NCBI GenBank assembly: GCA_002414505.1
Contig: DHZF01000034.1
Location: 420 to 13,578, forward strand
DNA from: Hyphomonas sp. UBA5111
GTDB lineage: Bacteria > Pseudomonadota > Alphaproteobacteria > Caulobacterales > Hyphomonadaceae
DNA length: 13,159 bases
Reading direction: 5' to 3'
The position numbers and the translations under genes are program-made. Positions 5,524 through 12,441 of the stretch are shown here, piece after piece. The notes beneath the pieces were generated by a model, which did no database searches, was not told the DNA's origin, and was given only the letters and a program-made list of their open reading frames with translations. Numbering within the stretch: the first letter of the stretch is position 1; each line of letters starts with the position of its first letter.

Positions 5524-6786
5524 CTAGCGCTTCGGCTCGTCCCAGTCGGCAGGCCCCGCATGCCGTCGGCGTAACCGGATGGCGAGCCCAAGCGACACGC
5601 CCACCCCGATCGCAATCGTCAGATCCGCAACCACGGTCAGCACCAGCGTGATCCCCAACAGCGCGATGTTTGCTTTCTCTTCCGCCAGATAGCCACGCCA
5701 TTTGTGCGGCTCGCACATGTTCCACGCTGTCAGCATCAACAGGCCCGCCAGCGCCGGCATCGCCAGATAGCCAGCCAGCGGCGCCGCAAACAGGACGGCG
5801 ATCAGAATGGTCAGCGCATGGACAATACCCGCGACCGGCGTCTTGCCGCCGGCCCGCACATTCGTTGCCGTGCGCGCGATGGCGCCCGTTGCGGGCAAGC
5901 CGCCAAACAGCGCCGAGCCGATATTTGCTGCGCCCTGCGCCAGCACTTCGGCATTGCGCCGGTATTTCCCGCCCGTCATCCGGTCCGCCACCATCGCCGA
6001 CAGCAGCGATTCCACACCCGCCAGGAAGGCAATCACGAAGGCCGAGGGCAGCAATTCGATTATGCGGTCCGCGCTGAGCACCGGCAATTTCGGCATTGGC
6101 AACTGGCTGGGCAGCGCGCCAAACCGGCTGCCAATCGTATCGACCGGCAGGTGAAAGATGGCCACCGCCGCCGAGGTCAGGCCGACCGCGAGGATCAGGC
6201 CGGGAAATTTCGGTGCGATGCGGCGCAGCCCGACAATCAGCGCCATGGTTGCTGCGCCGATGCCCAGCGAGGCCCAGTTCAACGTGCCTCGCGCCGCCCA
6301 GAGCGTTTCCAGCTTGCTGATGAATTCAGCGGGCAGGTCGGGTGTCGTCAGGCCGAACAGATCCCTCAACTGGCTGGCCGCGATGATGATCGCGATGCCG
6401 ATGGTAAATCCGTTCACCACGGCTTCCGGCACGAAACTGATCAAATTCCCGGCCCGCATCAACCCCGCCAGGATCAGGATGATGCCCGCCATGAAGGTCG
6501 CCAGCACGAGCCCGTCATAGCCATGCACGGCGATCACGCCGAACACGACCACGATAAACGCCCCGGTCGGCCCGCCAATCTGCACGCGGCTGCCGCCCAG
6601 CGCGGAGATCAGGAACCCGGCCACAATCGCGGTAACCAGACCCGTGGCCGGATCGGCCCCGGACGCAATGGCAATCGCCAAGCTGAGCGGAATGGCCACC
6701 AATGCCACCGTCACCCCGGCAAACAGGTCCGCCAGGAACAGCTGCCCGGAATAGGTCTGGATCGTTGTCAGTATCTTAGGCTTCAT
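5524..6786 (-). CDS. SulP-family anion transporter lacking STAS domain
   Basis: A 420-aa multi-pass inner-membrane transporter of the SulP/SLC26 family. Possible substrates are sulfate, bicarbonate or another anion; the sequence does not decide. Family signatures are LFAGVTVALVAIPLSLAIAI (21-40), SRVQIGGPTGAFIVVVFG (66-83), the long VIAFLAGVESLLSAMVADRM stretch (251-270) with its conserved Glu259, and ADLTIAIGVGVSLG (387-400). About 10-14 hydrophobic helices fill residues 18-405. Typical bacterial SulP proteins are about 500-590 aa with a cytoplasmic C-terminal STAS domain. Here the protein ends about 18 residues after the last helix in a basic tail, so STAS is absent. The adjacent DNA is the coding end of the acyltransferase, which argues against a simple frameshift. 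No carbonic anhydrase gene is nearby. Confidence 0.88.
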   Translation of the reverse strand: MKPKILTTIQTYSGQLFLADLFAGVTVALVAIPLSLAIAIASGADPATGLVTAIVAGFLISALGGSRVQIGGPTGAFIVVVFGVIAVHGYDGLVLATFMAGIILILAGLMRAGNLISFVPEAVVNGFTIGIAIIIAASQLRDLFGLTTPDLPAEFISKLETLWAARGTLNWASLGIGAATMALIVGLRRIAPKFPGLILAVGLTSAAVAIFHLPVDTIGSRFGALPSQLPMPKLPVLSADRIIELLPSAFVIAFLAGVESLLSAMVADRMTGGKYRRNAEVLAQGAANIGSALFGGLPATGAIARTATNVRAGGKTPVAGIVHALTILIAVLFAAPLAGYLAMPALAGLLMLTAWNMCEPHKWRGYLAEEKANIALLGITLVLTVVADLTIAIGVGVSLGLAIRLRRRHAGPADWDEPKR

Positions 6787-6856
6787 GCGCGCCCGGCCAT
6801 GTCATCCCGCTCCCACTGACCCTATGCCTACACCCGCAGCGTCGCTCGCCGAAAGA

Positions 6857-6885
6857 GTGAAAAATGTCGCGACCGCAAGTTTCAC
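6857..6885. repeat. Inverted repeat in the sulP/EAL divergent gap
   Basis: GTGAAA (6857-6862) and TTTCAC (6880-6885) are inverted arms 17 nt apart, with a separate 8-bp palindrome GTCGCGAC (6866-6873) between them. It lies in the 260-bp gap between the divergent SulP and EAL genes, where both promoters should be. It is a possible regulator site, but short enough to be chance. I could not pick convincing -35/-10 pairs in this gap. Confidence 0.3.
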
Positions 6886-6999
6886 GGGGACGAAGTGCCG
6901 GAAAATCAAACTCTTACGAAAGTCCGAAGAAACAATGTTGGGCTTCAAAGAAGTCTGGAACGGAGTTTAAGGGACACTGGGATACGGTCGATACATGTA

Positions 7000-7017
7000 A
7001 CCGGCATGTCTGCCGGT
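7000..7017 (+). repeat. Leader hairpin upstream of GAF-EAL gene
   Basis: ACCGGCA (7000-7006) and TGCCGGT (7011-7017) form a perfect 7-bp stem with a TGTC loop, ending 29 nt before the EAL-protein start and 16 nt before its ribosome binding site. It could be a 5' UTR structure or an operator. It has none of the conserved parts of a c-di-GMP riboswitch. Confidence 0.45.
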
Positions 7018-7033
7018 GGGATATTGCAGGCTC

Positions 7034-7038
7034 AGGGG
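7034..7038 (+). promoter_or_regulatory. Ribosome binding site deciding the EAL start
   Basis: AGGGG at 7034-7038 lies 8 nt before the ATG at 7047. The frame is open back to 6864, but that 61-residue extension is rich in Cys, Trp, Ser and Lys, unlike a GAF N-terminus. The internal ATG is therefore the better start. Confidence 0.55.
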
Positions 7039-7046
7039 CCAATCGA

Positions 7047-8276
7047 ATGACCGGATTCACGCTGCCTTCATCGCCATTGGATGGACGTGAAGAAAACTCC
7101 CGGCAGGCGATCAACTCTGCATTGAACGCCATTCGCCAGCATTTGGGTATGCCGATTGCCTATGTGTCCGAGTTCGTCGATGGCGAATCCGTCTTCCGCT
7201 ATGTCGATGCTCCGGGTCTGGAACACCTGATCAAACCGGGCGACAGCCGCGACCTGACCGAAGTCTACTGCCTCCATATCCTGGAAGGCCGCCTGCCGGA
7301 ACTCATTCCGGATACGTCTCAAAATTCCCTCGCCATGGCCATGCCGATCACGCGGGAAATCCCGATCGGCGCGCATATGAGCATTCCGATCCGGCTGATG
7401 GATGGCACGCCCTATGGCATGTTCTGCTGCCTCGGCCCGGAACCGAACACCAGCCTCAATGAGCGCGACCTCGAAACCATGCGCCTGTTCGCAAACCTTG
7501 CCGCCCAACAGATCGACAAGGATTACGCGCAAAGACGGGTGCTTCAGGAAATCCGTGAGCGCATTCTCGAAACGCTCGACACCAGCGCCTTTGCCATTGC
7601 CTACCAACCCATTGTCGATCTCGGCCAGATGAAACCGAGCGGCTACGAGGCGCTCTGCCGCTTTTCCGCAGAGCCTTACCGGTCGCCGGATGTCTGGTTC
7701 GACGAAGCTGCCGCTGTGGGCCTTGCCGTCGAACTCGAACTTGCCTCGATCCGTCAGGCTGTCCAGCGGATCAGCCAGATTGCGCCCGACCAGTATATTT
7801 CCGTCAACGCGTCACCATCGACCGTGATCAGCGATCAGTTCGCCGAGACGTTCCTGAAGCTGCCGCTGGACCGTATCCTGCTGGAAATCACCGAACACGC
7901 CGTGATCGACGATTATGAGAGCTTCACCAAGGTGCTGCGCCCTCTGCGCCATGCGGGCCTTCGGCTCGCCGTGGATGATGCCGGCGCCGGTCATTCCTCG
8001 CTCCGCCACATCGTCCAGCTCAATCCGGATTATGTGAAAGTCGACATGAGCCTGACCCGGAATGTGGATTCAGACCTTGCCCGACGCGCCCTGATCGGCG
8101 CGCTCCTGTTCTACACGCGCGAAACCTCCGCCCATATCATTGCCGAGGGCATTGAGACCGAAGCGGAGCTGAATACGCTGAAATTGCTGGGCGTCCGCCG
8201 GGGCCAGGGTTACCTGCTCGGACGGCCTTCCCAGGAGATCGCCAAGACGATCGACCTGTACAGCAAGGCGTCCTGA
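7047..8276 (+). CDS. GAF-EAL protein, probable c-di-GMP phosphodiesterase
   Basis: A 409-aa cytoplasmic signalling protein. Residues about 20-160 are a GAF-type sensor (IAYVSEFVDGESVFRYV, HMSIPIRLMDGTPYGMFCCLG at 110-130, and a closing helix to about 160). Residues 175-400 are an EAL domain that would hydrolyse c-di-GMP to pGpG. The EAL metal and catalytic residues appear complete: YEAL (200-203), Asn254 in SVNAS, Glu280 in LEITE, DDAGAG (310-315), Lys331 in VKVD, AEGIE (366-370) and Gln387 in GQGYLLGRP. DDAGAG replaces the usual DDFGTG loop, with both Asp kept. There is no GGDEF domain, membrane segment or receiver domain, so the GAF ligand is the likely input. It probably has its own promoter in the gap upstream; the next gene is 70 bp downstream on the same strand. 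Confidence 0.9.
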   Translation: MTGFTLPSSPLDGREENSRQAINSALNAIRQHLGMPIAYVSEFVDGESVFRYVDAPGLEHLIKPGDSRDLTEVYCLHILEGRLPELIPDTSQNSLAMAMPITREIPIGAHMSIPIRLMDGTPYGMFCCLGPEPNTSLNERDLETMRLFANLAAQQIDKDYAQRRVLQEIRERILETLDTSAFAIAYQPIVDLGQMKPSGYEALCRFSAEPYRSPDVWFDEAAAVGLAVELELASIRQAVQRISQIAPDQYISVNASPSTVISDQFAETFLKLPLDRILLEITEHAVIDDYESFTKVLRPLRHAGLRLAVDDAGAGHSSLRHIVQLNPDYVKVDMSLTRNVDSDLARRALIGALLFYTRETSAHIIAEGIETEAELNTLKLLGVRRGQGYLLGRPSQEIAKTIDLYSKAS

Positions 8277-8318
8277 CCGCTTTCAAGGCCTGTGCTTTCC
8301 GTCAAATCATTCTAGATT

Positions 8319-8336
8319 GGGGACGTAACCCCGGAG
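8319..8336 (+). promoter_or_regulatory. Small leader hairpin and RBS before the DUF4345-like gene
   Basis: GGGG (8319-8322) and CCCC (8329-8332) can pair around ACGTAA, directly before GGAG (8333-8336), the ribosome binding site 10 nt from the ATG at 8347. Just upstream, TCTAGATT (8311-8318) could serve as a -10 element, but no good -35 lies at the right distance. The hairpin could modulate access to the binding site. Support is weak. Confidence 0.3.
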
Positions 8337-8346
8337 CACGAGCCTC

Positions 8347-8766
8347 ATGAATATCGGTGAAATCATTTCCCTCGTCACCCTGCTGTTTGGTGCGGTCCTC
8401 GGCCTGTCGGCCATGTTCTCCCCGGCCTGGGCCAGCAAGATCGTCCGCCTTGTCGAGGATCCGGACCCGCTGCGTCCCGGCGGCTATTCGGAATTCCGCG
8501 CCACCTATGGCGGCCTGTTCCTGTTCTCGCACCTGATGACGGCTGTCCTGATCCTCAATCTCGGCAGCGCCGAGCCGGACATCCTGACCACGCTGGTGGT
8601 TCTGCCCCTGGCTGCGGGTTGGATCGGCGCCGGCATCGGACGCCTCATGTCGCTGGTCTTTGACCGCACCAAGAACCGGGAGGCCGGCCTGATCCCGGTC
8701 TGGATCCCGATGGAAATCATTCTGGGCCTTGCTATTGCCGCGCCCTTCCTTCAATTCCTGTTCTAG
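8347..8766 (+). CDS. DUF4345-like four-helix membrane protein
   Basis: A 139-aa integral membrane protein of unknown function. It has four hydrophobic segments: about 5-24, 54-72, 79-103 and 114-138. The stretch EFRATYGGLFLFSHL (49-63), with an Arg and a YGG on the membrane edge, is typical of small proteins grouped as DUF4345; I assign the family from that pattern, not from a search. A conserved-looking loop KIVRLVEDPDPLRPGG (31-46) joins helices 1 and 2. GGAG at 8333-8336 supports the start. The rRNA pseudouridine synthase gene begins 20 bp downstream, so the two may be cotranscribed without an evident functional link. Confidence 0.75.
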   Translation: MNIGEIISLVTLLFGAVLGLSAMFSPAWASKIVRLVEDPDPLRPGGYSEFRATYGGLFLFSHLMTAVLILNLGSAEPDILTTLVVLPLAAGWIGAGIGRLMSLVFDRTKNREAGLIPVWIPMEIILGLAIAAPFLQFLF

Positions 8767-8786
8767 ACCTACAGAAAGAAAATCCC

Positions 8787-9746
8787 ATGACGGAGCGTCG
8801 AGAGACGGGCCGCCCGCGCCGGAAACCTTCCGGCCCGCGCAAGCAAGCCCCCGCACAGAAATCCCATCGCCCAGCCGAAGAAAAAGACTGGAGCGAAGGC
8901 GAACGGATCGCCAAATACCTCGCCCGCGCCGGGGTCGCCTCGCGCCGTGAAGTCGAGCGCATGATCGAAGACGGCAAGATCACGGTGGATGGCGTCAAGC
9001 TGACCTCGCCCGCTTTCAAGGTCACTGGCCGCGAAGAGATCCGTGTTGGCCGCAAGACGATCCAGGCCCCGGACGCCACCCGCGTCTGGCGCTATCACAA
9101 GCCTGCTGGCCTGATCACGACCACGGTCGACCCGGAAGGCCGACGCACCGTCTTTGAAGAGCTGCCAAAATCCCTCCCCCGCGTCGTTACCGTCGGCCGG
9201 CTCGACCTGAACACCGAAGGACTCTTGCTGCTGACCAATGACGGGGCGCTCGCCCGCGCGCTGGAACTGCCGAAGAATGAGCTTGAACGCACGTATCGCG
9301 TGCGGGCCAAGGGCACGGTTACGGATTACAAGATCGCAGAACTCGCCGAGGGCATCACAGTTGATGGCGTCGACTATAAGCCCATCACCGCCGTGTTCGA
9401 CCGCGAGACCGGCGCAAATAGCTGGCTGACCGTTACCCTGTCCGAAGGCAAGAAACGCGAAGTCCGCCGCGCGCTGGAAGCGGTGAACCTGATGGTGAAC
9501 CGGCTGATCCGTGTCCAGTACGGCCCCTTCCTGCTGGATGATTTGCGCCCCGGCGCGGTCGAGGAAGTCCCGGCTGACCTGCTGCAACAGGCCATTGGCC
9601 ATCTGATGACCAATGAACACGCGGCTCGCCCGCCCGAACCCGCTCGTCCCACCCGCGGGAGTGGAAAGCCTGCCCCGAAGTCACGCCTTGGCAAGGGCCC
9701 GGCATCGGCTAGAGTCGGCACGAGGAAACGCAAACCAAAAAAATAA
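8787..9746 (+). CDS. rluB: RsuA/RluB-family rRNA pseudouridine synthase
   Basis: A 319-aa pseudouridine synthase that isomerises a uridine in rRNA. By family resemblance the target is 23S rRNA (RluB type), though RluE/RluF/RsuA specificity cannot be excluded. An S4 RNA-binding domain covers about 38-90 (RIAKYLARAGVASRREVERM). The catalytic domain has YHKPAGLITT (103-112), the catalytic motif VGRLDLNTEGLLLLTNDG (136-153) with Asp140, and SEGKKREVRR (219-228). Both ends are basic, low-complexity tails: residues 1-35 (Arg/Pro/Lys) and 275-319 ending in RKRKPKK, common in alphaproteobacterial members and likely RNA-contacting. A purine-rich AGAAAGAAAA (8773-8782) lies 4 nt before the ATG. An inverted repeat GCCGGAA-ACC-TTCCGGC (8818-8834) lies in the first codons. 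A P450 gene follows after 19 bp. Confidence 0.9.
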   Translation: MTERRETGRPRRKPSGPRKQAPAQKSHRPAEEKDWSEGERIAKYLARAGVASRREVERMIEDGKITVDGVKLTSPAFKVTGREEIRVGRKTIQAPDATRVWRYHKPAGLITTTVDPEGRRTVFEELPKSLPRVVTVGRLDLNTEGLLLLTNDGALARALELPKNELERTYRVRAKGTVTDYKIAELAEGITVDGVDYKPITAVFDRETGANSWLTVTLSEGKKREVRRALEAVNLMVNRLIRVQYGPFLLDDLRPGAVEEVPADLLQQAIGHLMTNEHAARPPEPARPTRGSGKPAPKSRLGKGPASARVGTRKRKPKK

Positions 9747-9755
9747 AACAAATAC

Positions 9756-9762
9756 GGAGAGG
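9756..9762 (+). promoter_or_regulatory. Strong RBS deciding the first P450 start
   Basis: GGAGAGG at 9756-9762 lies 3 nt before the ATG at 9766, in a short A-rich gap after the rluB stop. The frame is open back to 9613, but that part overlaps the 3' end of rluB and encodes no P450-like sequence. The start is therefore 9766. Confidence 0.75.
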
Positions 9763-9765
9763 AAT

Positions 9766-11100
9766 ATGGCTGAAACTGCCCTTGCCACGCCGCCCGAGAC
9801 CAAGATGGACCGGGGCCGGACAATGAGCGCCGCAGCAGAGGCCACCCGTAACCTCATCGTGGACCCGGCCATCTATGCCGATCCGGACCAGCTGGATGCG
9901 GCCTTCCGCAAACTGCGCGCAGAAGACCCGGTCGCCTGGTGCGAGCCGGAAGGGTATCGTCCCTTCTGGGCGCTCACCAAGCATGCCGACATCATGGAAG
10001 TCAGCCGCCAGAACAAGCTGTTCACCAATGGCGAACGGGAGATGCTCTCCTATGAAGACGCCGAAAAAGGAGTCTACGCCCAGATGGGCGGTCCGCACCT
10101 CCTGAAAACCCTCGTCCAGCTCGACGACCCGCTGCATTTCAAGCTGCGTCACCTGACCCAGGAATGGTTCATGCCGCAGAACGTGAAAAAGCGCGAAGAC
10201 GCCATCCGCCAGATCGCGAAGAAATATGTCGACCGTATGGAAGACCTTGGCGGCGAGTGCGACTTCCAGCGCGATGTGGCGCTCTACTATCCGCTGCGCG
10301 TCATCATGCAGATTCTCGGCGTACCGGAATCCGACGAGCCGATGATGCTGAAACTGACGCAGGAAATCTTCGGCGCGCAGGACGAGGACCTGATGCGCGA
10401 CAAGACGCTTGCCCAACAACAGGATGTCGAAAAGGGCCTCGCCTCGATCAACGAGACGCTTGCTGAATTCTTCATGTACTTCACAGGCATCACGGCTGAC
10501 CGCCGTGCCCACCCGAAAGACGATGTCTCCACCGTCATCGCCAATGGCATGGTGGACGGCGAACCGATCGGCCAGCTGGAAGCGATGAGCTATTACATCA
10601 TCGTCGCGGCCGCCGGCCATGACACGACCAGCGCCTCAACCGGCGGCGGCGTACTCGGCATGCTGCAGAATCCGTCCGAACTGAAGAAGATGATGGATGA
10701 CCCGAAAGCGGTCTCCCGCACCGCCACGGACGAAGCCATCCGCTGGACCACGCCGGTCAAGCAATTCATGCGCACCGCGCAGGAGGATTACGAGCTGCGT
10801 GGCCGCAAGATCCTCAAGGGCGAAAGCCTGCTGCTCTGCTACCCGTCCGGCAATCGTGACGAAGACGTGTTCGACGATCCGTACACATTCGACATCTCCC
10901 GCAGCCCGAACAAGCTCATCTCGTTCGGTCATGGCGGCCATATGTGCCTCGGCATGCATCTCGCCCGGCTTGAGATGCAGGCCATCTATGAGGAACTCTT
11001 CTCCCGCCTGAAATCCATCGAACTGGCAGGCGACCCGACCTTCATCAAGGCAAACTTTGTTGGCGGGCCGAAATCCATCCCCGTGAGGTACAAATTCTAG
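9766..11100 (+). CDS. Cytochrome P450, CYP108-like
   Basis: A 444-aa soluble bacterial P450 that would hydroxylate a small hydrophobic substrate using O2 and electrons from a ferredoxin. The I-helix AGHDTT (283-288) has the acid-alcohol pair. The K-helix ExxR is EAIR (323-326). The heme motif is FGHGGHMCLG (387-396), with Cys394 as the axial ligand. Several blocks closely resemble my recollection of P450terp (CYP108A1, alpha-terpineol hydroxylase): GECDFQRDVALYYPL (163-177), LGVPESDEPMMLKLTQ (184-199), RWTTPVKQFMRTA (326-338) and NFVGGPKSIPVR (430-441). I therefore favour the CYP108 family, with the substrate open. No ferredoxin or reductase gene lies nearby in the window. It sits 19 bp after rluB and 9 bp before a second P450. 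The gene is intact and of normal length. Confidence 0.93.
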   Translation: MAETALATPPETKMDRGRTMSAAAEATRNLIVDPAIYADPDQLDAAFRKLRAEDPVAWCEPEGYRPFWALTKHADIMEVSRQNKLFTNGEREMLSYEDAEKGVYAQMGGPHLLKTLVQLDDPLHFKLRHLTQEWFMPQNVKKREDAIRQIAKKYVDRMEDLGGECDFQRDVALYYPLRVIMQILGVPESDEPMMLKLTQEIFGAQDEDLMRDKTLAQQQDVEKGLASINETLAEFFMYFTGITADRRAHPKDDVSTVIANGMVDGEPIGQLEAMSYYIIVAAAGHDTTSASTGGGVLGMLQNPSELKKMMDDPKAVSRTATDEAIRWTTPVKQFMRTAQEDYELRGRKILKGESLLLCYPSGNRDEDVFDDPYTFDISRSPNKLISFGHGGHMCLGMHLARLEMQAIYEELFSRLKSIELAGDPTFIKANFVGGPKSIPVRYKF

Positions 11101-11109
11101 GAGCGCTCC

Positions 11110-12441
11110 ATGCCACTACAGAACGTGACCGATACCTATCAGGTCGACACCCCGCCACGGCCGCCCAAGCACACGCCCATCCATGATTTCGCCCCGCCGG
11201 TGGACCTGACCGACCCGACCGTCTTCTCGTCGCGCGGCGGCTACACGCATGAAGCCTTTGCCGAAATGCGCGAAAAGGCCCCGGTCATGTGGCATCCCGA
11301 ACAGGTTGGCGCGGGTTTCTGGGCCGTCACCTCCTACGACCTGGTCAAACAGGTCGAGCTGGACCCGGCCACTTATTCGTCGCAACGTGGCGGCATCCTG
11401 ATGACCTATGGCCAGGAAGACACGCCCCGCCACCCGCTGCTCCACTCGTCGAGCCTCAACAGCCTGATCAATCTCGACCGGCCCTATCACACCACGCTCC
11501 GCATGGAGCATATGCAATTCTTCCGGCCCGGTTTCGTGGCCGAACTCAAGAAGCGCGTCGACGTCCAGGTCAATCTGCTCCTCGACGCAATGGAGAAACA
11601 GGGCCCTGTGGTCGATATGGTGGAAATGTTCTCCGCCGAACTGCCGCTCTTCACGCTATGCGAAATTCTCGGCGTGCCCGCAGAGGACCGGCCGAAGCTC
11701 GTCCACTGGATGCATTTCCTCGAGAATTCGCAATACCAGGCCCAGCAGGAAGGCCTCGGCAATGTCACGCCGGAACAAATGATGGCCTTCATGTCCGAAA
11801 TTCAGGCCATGTTCGACTATGGCCGCCACATGCTGGCCAAGCGCCGCGAGAACCCCCAGAACGACCTCCTCTCCGCCATCGCCAATGTCGAGATCGACGG
11901 CAAGCCGCTCAGCCCGGAATTCCTTGACGGCTCATGGCTGCTGATCGTCTTCGCCGGCAATGACACGACCCGTAACTCCCTCTCCGGCACAATGCGCCTG
12001 CTGACGGAATTCGCGGACCAGAAGGCCAAGCTGATGGCGAATGAGGAATTGTTCCCGAACTTCGTCCATGAATCGATCCGCATGGTCAGCCCGGTCACCT
12101 ATATGCGCCGCACCGCGACGGCCGAGACCGAACTGGGCGGCCAGCCCATCGCCGAGGGCGACAAGGTGGTCATGTATTACGCCGCCGCAAACCGCGATCC
12201 GGCGAAATTCCCGAACCCGAACCAGTACGACATCACCCGCGAGAATGCGAAGGAACATCTCTCCTTCGGTCACGGCCCGCATGTCTGCCTCGGCCAGCGC
12301 GTCGCCAACATGCAGCTCGACTCGGCCTACCGGAACATTCTGCGCCGCTTCCCGGACATCAAATGGACCGGCGAGCAGACCCTCGCGCCCAGCAATTTCG
12401 TGCACGCCATTTCCAGCCTGATGGTGGATCTCGGCACATGA
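11110..12441 (+). CDS. Second cytochrome P450, CYP125/124-like
   Basis: A 443-aa soluble P450, clearly different from its upstream neighbour. The I-helix is FAGNDTTRNS (281-290), ExxR is ESIR (321-324), and the heme motif FGHGPHVCLG (386-395) has Cys393. The segment VVMYYAAANRDPAKFPNP (353-370) and AGNDTTRNS recall CYP125/CYP124/CYP142-type enzymes, which oxidise terminal methyls of steroid side chains or branched lipids. That placement is from memory, and other proteobacterial families share these features. The N-terminal 30 residues are Pro-rich. GGAG (11100-11103) lies 6 nt before the ATG and supports the start. Its stop overlaps the enoyl-CoA hydratase start by ATGA, which links P450 oxidation to a CoA-pathway enzyme. 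No redox partner is visible. Confidence 0.92.
   Translation: MPLQNVTDTYQVDTPPRPPKHTPIHDFAPPVDLTDPTVFSSRGGYTHEAFAEMREKAPVMWHPEQVGAGFWAVTSYDLVKQVELDPATYSSQRGGILMTYGQEDTPRHPLLHSSSLNSLINLDRPYHTTLRMEHMQFFRPGFVAELKKRVDVQVNLLLDAMEKQGPVVDMVEMFSAELPLFTLCEILGVPAEDRPKLVHWMHFLENSQYQAQQEGLGNVTPEQMMAFMSEIQAMFDYGRHMLAKRRENPQNDLLSAIANVEIDGKPLSPEFLDGSWLLIVFAGNDTTRNSLSGTMRLLTEFADQKAKLMANEELFPNFVHESIRMVSPVTYMRRTATAETELGGQPIAEGDKVVMYYAAANRDPAKFPNPNQYDITRENAKEHLSFGHGPHVCLGQRVANMQLDSAYRNILRRFPDIKWTGEQTLAPSNFVHAISSLMVDLGT

Noticed and set aside
5704..6819. 371-codon plus-strand frame opposite the SulP gene
   Set aside because: Its translation is Arg/Gln/His-rich low complexity, while the minus strand encodes a clear SulP protein.
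6957..6990. EcfG-type general-stress promoter (GGAAC...CGTT) before the EAL gene
   Set aside because: GGAAC is present at 6957-6961, but no CGTT-like element occurs 16-17 nt downstream.
6864..7046. Upstream extension of the GAF-EAL protein to an ATG at 6864
   Set aside because: The 61 extra residues look non-coding (many Cys, Trp, Ser), and a good AGGGG site precedes the ATG at 7047.
9613..9765. Upstream extension of the first P450
   Set aside because: It overlaps the end of rluB in another frame and is not P450-like. GGAGAGG marks the start at 9766.
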